DNA of 13,886 bases from Bremia lactucae (taxonomy: Eukaryota > Oomycota > Peronosporomycetes > Peronosporales > Peronosporaceae). Of the stretch, positions 8,486 through 13,886 are shown piece after piece. The notes beneath the pieces are model-generated. The model searched no databases and was not told the DNA's origin. It worked only from the letters and a program-made list of their open reading frames with translations. The position numbers and the translations under genes are program-made. How positions within the stretch are numbered: position 1 is the stretch's first letter; each line of letters starts with the position of its first letter. Location: assembly GCF_004359215.1 (NCBI RefSeq), contig NC_090614.1, positions 1,068,700 to 1,082,585 of the forward strand, given 5' to 3'.

Positions 8486-9303
8486 AAGGCTGACAAGATA
8501 TTCGGCGTTCTTGACCGCGACATTTGTGCTCGTTTGGTGCTAAAGCTTGTCGGCTAACTTCATCGTGCGAATTGTAGAAGAAGTCCTCCCGAATATGTTT
8601 ATTAAAACTTTATTATTCCACGCAGCCGTATTACCGATGTTGTCTTCGGCACAAATTACAAAGTATCTAAATTTTTTAGGCGTATTTTTCTAGAGCGGCC
8701 GATTACTGTAATCTATGCTGTAAGTGTCATCTTGCTATAGTGCTGTTGTTGTTGCCATCGTTAAGGGCATCATAAATATAAGATTCCGCCTATCTTTGCG
8801 TGCGAATGCTGAGACCTTTTCCTCCGAAATAGCCCGTATCGTCCGAAAGGTTATCCTCGACGACAAGCATGTGATTAGTATTGCTAAGTAAGGAATAAGT
8901 GAGCCGAATTGCCAATAGAACCACGTCAGATCTCTCAATTTTATAATTTATTTAATAAGTTTTATATTACACTTTGCACGAAGAGATTATCGTATGCAGA
9001 ATGATGTTACAGATTCATGACGACGGAAGCAAAACGCAATCATTCCTTTGCATCACATCAGTTATGTATTAACGTGATAGAACCAGCTTGGAGAAAGCAG
9101 CATTTAAATGCAATGATCGTAGTAGGGCCTTATCTACTCGACACGGTCTTCCGTTATTCCAAGCTAATTCTCCTGCAGAATGATAATGAGAAGAATTGCG
9201 TCAAGCTAAAACAAGCACGGATTATACGACGATTTTGACGTAAGGAAAGATAGAAAGCATCTGACCGTCCAGCAAGATATACGAACGTCTCAATCATTTT
9301 CTA
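8486..9303. repeat. Partial second tail (duplicate of 7360-8182)
   Basis: Starts at aaggctgacaag, equivalent to 7360 and 12123, and runs to one 60-bp unit (9244-9303). It differs from the other tails by an 18-bp deletion near 8905, a TTG in place of ATG at the start of the short frame near 8974, and a 2-bp deletion near 9070. The CRN gene that should precede this tail is absent. Confidence 0.88.
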
Positions 9304-9560
9304 CAAATTTTTTCTATTTTCTTTTTAATTAAAAGGGCACAAAAGGCGAGTAGAGACACATTTATAAAAATTGAAAGTCATAGTTCGTATCGCTTTGTAA
9401 TAAATGATCAATTCAGTTTAATGTTGACGAGGTTGGCCCATCAGTCAGTTGTTGGACAGTTAGTATTTATCATTAGCTGAGGTTATTTGGAAACTGTCCG
9501 TTTACACTTGTTCTCGTAGCTTTAAGACTTTGCTTTTAAATTTGTCGCTTTTCCGGGAAT
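9304..9560 (+). repeat. Leader of copy B (5' flank)
   Basis: Nearly identical to 13078-13335. It contains an AT-rich start, gggcacaaaaggcgag, atttataaaaa, the gcccatcagtcagttgttgg block, and ttttccgggaat directly before the ATG. This conserved flank is the best candidate for the CRN promoter and 5' UTR. Confidence 0.75.
9363..9370 (+). promoter_or_regulatory. TATA-like element upstream of copy B
   Basis: TATAAAAA about 190 bp before the ATG. It is conserved at 13138-13145 before copy C and altered before copy A (cattatagacat). Many oomycete promoters lack TATA boxes, so its role is uncertain. Confidence 0.25.
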
Positions 9561-11341
9561 ATGGCATGTAAAGTGTGGTTCGAGCTGGTGGATGGGGAAG
9601 GCCAACTGGTGATGTCAGCGGACTTCGTTGACTGCCCAATTAACTCGACGGTGGCTCGATTTCGAAAGGCAGTGTTTGCGAAAGCCTTTCGCATCCTTTC
9701 TGTGAAAGTCATCGCTTCTTCCCTCACAGTATTCGCGAACTGGACGGATTACACTAGTGGTAAGACGATTGCTAAGCTTTCGTCGCCTTTGACAGTGCTT
9801 GGTAAAGTTGAGGATAACCCAGTCATCGTTCAAGTTCCGTCAAAGCGTCGATTGGAGATGCACGCAGAACCGGCGTTGAAGAAGCCCAAGACATCAACTG
9901 TCATCCAGGGCGAGCAGATGGAGTCGATTAGGCAAAGCTTGGAGATCGATACGTGGCAGGTTGGTGGCATCGCTCTCGACATTTGCCAAATTGAACCGGA
10001 TTTTCCCGAGTGGTTCTACGTTCGAAAAGAAACGATAGATATTATCATTTTTTTCGAGGCCCAAATGAAAGACAATAAGAGAATTGTATTCGAGGGTACG
10101 CCTGGTGTTGGCAAAAGCATACTGGTCGTGTTGTTTGCGTTCCATTTGGCCTTGATTCAGAAAAAATTGTCTTCTTATTTCGAAAACAATACGGCAAAGC
10201 ATATTCCTTGCTATATCTGGATGCAGTGAAGAAGAACTACTGGCGAATGGACGACGCAGAAATTGACGATCTTAAGTTGCACCTTCAGTGTTTTAATGAC
10301 GTAGAATTGTGTCTGGACGGGTTCCAATACAGCCACATTAAGAGTCACGATGGTTACCTGGGAATGAATCGGCTGCTAGCCACCTCTGCTCCTTATCCAA
10401 TGAAAGGTGCCGAAAGAGATGTAAGGAGTCAGTGTCTTGTTCCATTTTGGTCGCTATCCGATTTGAATGCTATAGGCGCGCATCGTGAGTGGCCGGAAAA
10501 TGAGAACAACGACAGATACTTCTACTCGGGCGGAAATTTGCGAGCTTTCCTTTTGGGGCAAGACCAGGCGGAAACCATGATTGATGATGCCATCCGTCAA
10601 GTCGTTCCGCATAATGCAGAACTCTTCTATACTGAGTATATGGAAGCATCGGTGAGTCAAGTTGATCGCTTACGGATGATGGGTATCAAAGCGAACGATC
10701 ATCGTGACTTGGACAAGTACAAATATAAAACATATTGGACTTTTGCGATCACCTCTGAATATGCGTTGAGGCAACTTGGCAACATTGTGAAGCCTAACTA
10801 TTACAAGGAGCTGTGGTTTAATAAGTGCAAGCTTGGAGATGACAGGCTGATGGGCATTGCATTTAAAAATTATGTGCACACGCTGGCGAGGGAAGGAAAG
10901 AAGATCAAGTTGCAAATTAGGGAGTACGACCGAGTGAAAGTGATACAACATACCTATGTTGCGTTAGAGATTGAAGTCAAGTCGTGTCGCAATGATGACG
11001 TTGATGCATCTGACTGCGATGCGGCGATGAAGCGATTTGCGAGTTCGAGTGACGATTATTGGTATCCCTCTGGTCGTTCTTTGGAAACCATTGATAGTGT
11101 CGTCAAGCTGAATATGGATGGTCAGCCCAGCTCAATCGGATTTCTTCAAATCACGACATCTATCGAGAACGGAATCGATTCAGTCGCTGTTGAGAAGTAT
11201 GCGAGGCTCTTTCCGAACGGCAGCAGATACATTGCATTGGTGCCGAATAAAGAGACATGTGATAACTTTCGATTTGTTTCAGCTGATCCAGCCACTCAAG
11301 TCTCGTTGGACGTTGCATATATCTCGACCTTAAGCTTTTGA
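9561..11341 (+). pseudogene. CRN-type effector copy B, single 1-bp frameshift
   Basis: The header (residues 1-93) has SLTVFAN at 54-60 in place of the usual LxLFLAK motif and ends NPVIVQVP, matching the HVLVxxP boundary. A basic bipartite NLS-like stretch follows (KRR 95-97, KKPK 107-110). Walker A is GTPGVGKS at 179-186 (10095-10118). One C is missing after the A-run at 10161-10166 relative to copy A, so the first frame ends at 10227-10229. The second frame (to TGA 11339-11341) carries Walker B-like ELCLDGF (Asp 10316-10318), a LATSAPYP sensor-like stretch, FKNYVH, and IDSV (Asp 11093-11095) followed by LQITTS, reminiscent of the degenerate restriction-endonuclease core of Crinkler/RHS proteins. 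No introns or signal peptide are evident. B is the copy with the fewest lesions. The function would be a nucleus-targeted NTPase-nuclease effector, by family inference only. Confidence 0.82.
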
Positions 11342-12899
11342 TGTTCGCATGTGGGCACGCGGAACTGTAAGGTATTGTTCCATTTCTTGCTTGATATTCT
11401 TGCCGTACGAGATGGCTTATCAGCAGGAAACAGTATTGCCAACAGAACGACGTCGGATCTTTCCATTTCAATATTTTCAGTTAATTAAAAGTTCAGTTTT
11501 TTTTTGTACACGGAGTAATACTGCAGCAAATAAACTTGAAGTGGTTATGCAAAAACACGAGCGATACTCGACTCGCTTAGCTGTAGCAGTATTGCAAAAA
11601 ATATTAATGGCGGTGAAAGCAAGACGCAATCCTTCTATTGCATCGCTTTCAAGTCAATCGGAGAAGGTTGTGTATTAAACGTGTTCCAACGAGCTGCAAC
11701 ACCTTCTTGTCTGACTACAGTTTTCAAATTCCCACCGAAGCATTTTATTGGCAACAAGCTAGATGCATCGTGTAAGTTGAGGATGACTCTTGATCACTTG
11801 TACACTTGACTCTGCCGGCAAACATTTTCGTGGTCTATGATCATGTCAATTTACTGCTGCAACTGCTACAACCGATCGAGTAAGTAATAAGGATTCTAAA
11901 TTGACGGTGAATTAGATTTCTCATCTCCTGCATTGAATGGTGTATCACAAGTAAAATAATTTTACTAGATTTTTCCAACTTGAACGTTCTTGAATTTATC
12001 TCGAGCAGATTTGTCTTCTCGTTGTTTTTTTGAAACGAGTAATTGAAAACAAATCGAATGCAAGCACTCGCTGATGGTATGAATCAGTATTAAGACTGCT
12101 TTGAGTAACGTCATCGACATAGAAGGCTGACAAGATATTCGGCGTTCTTGACCGCGACATTTGTGCTCGTTTGGTGCTAAAGCTTGTCGGCTAACTTCAT
12201 CGAGCGAATTGTAAAAAAAGACCTCCCGAATATGTTAATTAAAACGTAATTATTCCACACAGCCGTATTACCGATATTGTCTTCGGCACAAAATACAAAG
12301 GATCTTAATTTATTAGGCGTATTTTTCTAGAGCGGCCGATTACTGTAATCTATGCTGTATGTGTCTCTTGCTATAGTGCTGTTGTAGTTGCCATCTTAAG
12401 GGCATCATAAATATAAGATTCCACCTATCTTTGCGTGCGAATGCTGAGACCTTTTCCTCCGAAATAGCCAGCTATCGTCCGAAAGGTTATCCTCGACGAC
12501 AAGCATGTGATTAGTATTGCTAAGTAAGGAATAAGTGAGCCTTCCATTGTATTGCGTACGAATTGCCAATAGAACCACGTCAGATCTCTCAATTTTATAA
12601 TTTATTTAATAAGTTATATATTACACTATGCACGAAGAAATTATCGTATGCAGAATGATGTTACAGATTCATGACGACGGAAGCAAAACGCAATCATTCC
12701 TTCGCATCACATCAGTTATGTACCAAAAAGTGATAGAACCAGCTTGGAGAAAGCAGCATTTAAATGCAATGATCGTAGTAGGGCCTTATCTACTCGACAC
12801 GGTCTTCCGTTATTTTAAGCTAATTCTCCTGCAGAATGATAATGAGAAGAATTGCGTCAAGCTAAAACAAGGACGGATTATACGACGATTTTGACGTAA
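11342..12899. repeat. Tail of unit B, 3' flank without a supported gene
   Basis: Counterpart of 6580-8122. A 109-codon plus-strand frame (11349-11678) starts 7 bp after the CRN stop, but in unit A it is broken by one missing T in the T-run at about 6736, so coding is not supported. An 88-codon frame at 12628-12894 equals 7851-8117 except for one Val/Ile change, but it is disrupted in the partial tail at 8974-9238. Indels near 12387 and 12470 break the protein-like fragment mentioned for unit A. Confidence 0.75.
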
Positions 12900-13077
12900 G
12901 GAAAGATAGAAAGCATCTAACCGTCCAGCAAGAAATACGAACGTCTCAATCATTTTCTAGGAAAGATAGAAAGCATCTAACCGTCCAGCAAGAAATACGA
13001 ACGTCTCAATCATATTCTAGGAAAGATAGAAAGCATCTAACCGTCCAGCAAGAAATACGAACGTCTCAATCATTTTC
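12900..13077. repeat. 60-bp minisatellite, three copies
   Basis: Units 12900-12959, 12960-13019 and 13020-13077. The middle unit has catattc instead of cattttc. The copy number is one, two or three at the three tail ends of the array. Confidence 0.97.
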
Positions 13078-13335
13078 AAAAAAAAATCTGTTCTCTTCTA
13101 TAATTAAAAGGGCAAAAAAGGCGAGAAGAGACACATTTATAAAAATCAAAAGTCATAATTCGTATCGCTTTAAAATAAATGATCAATTCAGTTTAATGTT
13201 GACGAGGTTGGCCCATCAGTCAGTTGTTGGACAGTTAGCATTTATCATTAGCTGAGGTTATTTGGAAACTGTCCGTTTACACTTGTTCTCGTAGCTCTAA
13301 GACATTGCTTTTAAATTTGTCGCTTTTCCGGGAAT
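13078..13335 (+). repeat. Leader of copy C (5' flank)
   Basis: Same order of conserved blocks as the B leader, including the TATA-like octamer at 13138-13145 and ttttccgggaat before the ATG. It differs at the 5' end (A-run and ctgttctcttctataatt). Confidence 0.75.
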
Positions 13336-13886
13336 ATGGCATGTAAAGTGTGGTTCGAGCTGGTGGATGGGGAAGGCCAACTGGTGATGTCAGCGGACTT
13401 CGTTGACTGCCCAATTAACTCGACGGTGGCTCGACTTCGAAAGGCAGTGTTTGCGAAAGCCTTTCGCATCCTTTCTGTGAAAGTCATCGCTTCTTCCCTC
13501 ACAGTATTCGCGAACTAGGTGGATTACACTAGTGGTAAGACGATTGCTAAGCTTTCGTCGCCTTTGACAGTGCTTGGTAAAGTTGAGGATAACCCAGTCA
13601 TCGTACAAGTTCCGTCAAAGCGTCGATTGGAGATGCACCCAGAACCAGCATCGAAGAAGCCCAAGACATCAACTGTCATCCAGGACGAGCAGATGGAGTC
13701 GATAAGGCAAAGCTTGGAGATCGATACGTGGCAGGTTGGTGGCATCGCTCTCGACATTTTCCAAATTGAACCGGATTTTCCCGAGTGGTTTTACGTTCGA
13801 AAAGAAACGATAGATATTATCAATTTTTTCGAGGCCCAAATGAAAGAAAATAAGAGAATTGTATTCGAGGGTACGCCTGGTGTTGG
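13336..13886 (+). pseudogene. CRN-type effector copy C, nonsense in the header, cut by the window end
   Basis: Begins at the same MACKVWFELVDGEG start as copy B. TAG at 13516-13518 (codon 61) replaces the Trp codon that follows the LTVFAN motif in A and B. The adjacent Thr codon is also changed (ACG to GTG), so two neighbouring codons are altered. Downstream the same frame stays open through the NPVIVQVP boundary, the KRR...KKPK stretch and up to GTPGVG of Walker A, where the window ends. It lacks copy A's stop at the header boundary. Whether the rest of this copy is intact cannot be seen. Confidence 0.8.

Larger units (their letters stand above)
4355..13886 (+). repeat. Tandem array of a CRN effector unit (three gene copies, right end open)
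   Basis: The unit is leader, CRN gene, tail and 60-bp minisatellite. Start-to-start distance is 4757 bp from copy A to B and 3775 bp from B to C. The extra length of the first unit is an LTR fragment plus a partial second tail (8259-9303). The B unit is therefore the reference length. Direct orientation and high identity of coding and noncoding parts alike indicate recent tandem duplication. The array starts at about 4355 with a degenerate leader and continues past the window. Confidence 0.9.

Noticed and set aside
9420..9500. Oomycete initiator-type core promoter (TCATT-like) in the leader
   Set aside because: The tatcattagc and catcagtcag stretches match the known consensus too poorly to call a start site.
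10155..10175. Programmed -1 frameshifting at the A-run in copy B
   Set aside because: The six A's are not in the phase of a canonical slippery heptamer, and copy A simply has one more base here, so a deletion mutation is the simpler explanation.
11349..11678. 109-codon frame directly after copy B
   Set aside because: It is disrupted in unit A by a T-run length change and shows no family resemblance; it lies within the 3' flank.

Overview
The window looks like an accessory, repeat-rich piece of an oomycete genome, most likely a Peronosporales plant pathogen (Phytophthora, downy mildew or a relative). I base this on two things: Crinkler (CRN)-type effector genes, and a Ty3/gypsy retroelement whose proteins resemble those common in Phytophthora-type genomes. 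Species cannot be told from the sequence. No intact protein-coding gene is visible; every recognisable gene carries at least one disabling lesion.

Layout. (1) Positions 1-3886 hold a decayed Ty3/gypsy LTR retrotransposon on the minus strand. Reading leftwards it has a candidate 5' LTR (3289-3886), gag, reverse transcriptase, a stub of RNase H, a spacer, and integrase with DD(35)E residues and a GPF module. The element runs off the left edge and is riddled with stops, frameshifts and two internal deletions. (2) Positions 3887-4350 are AT-rich, gene-free LTR debris with many short palindromes. (3) From about 4355 to the right edge is a tandem array of one CRN-type effector unit: leader, CRN gene of about 1.78 kb, and a tail of about 1.5 kb ending in a 60-bp minisatellite. 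CRN copies lie at 4804-6579 (A), 9561-11341 (B) and 13336 to the window end (C, truncated).

Each CRN copy encodes a divergent Crinkler N-terminal header, a basic bipartite NLS-like stretch, a P-loop NTPase (Walker A and Walker B) and a C-terminal nuclease-like region of the Crinkler/RHS type. The copies are about 97-98% identical, but each is broken at different sites: A has two nonsense codons, B a 1-bp deletion, C a nonsense codon. A-B differences within the reading frame are mostly nonsynonymous, as expected for neutral decay or very fast change.

The most consequential structural point is position 8258, the only N. It sits exactly between the end of a unit tail and the start of an LTR fragment, followed by a second, partial tail. 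The simplest reading is an assembly gap or deletion that hides a further CRN unit carrying an LTR-element insertion.
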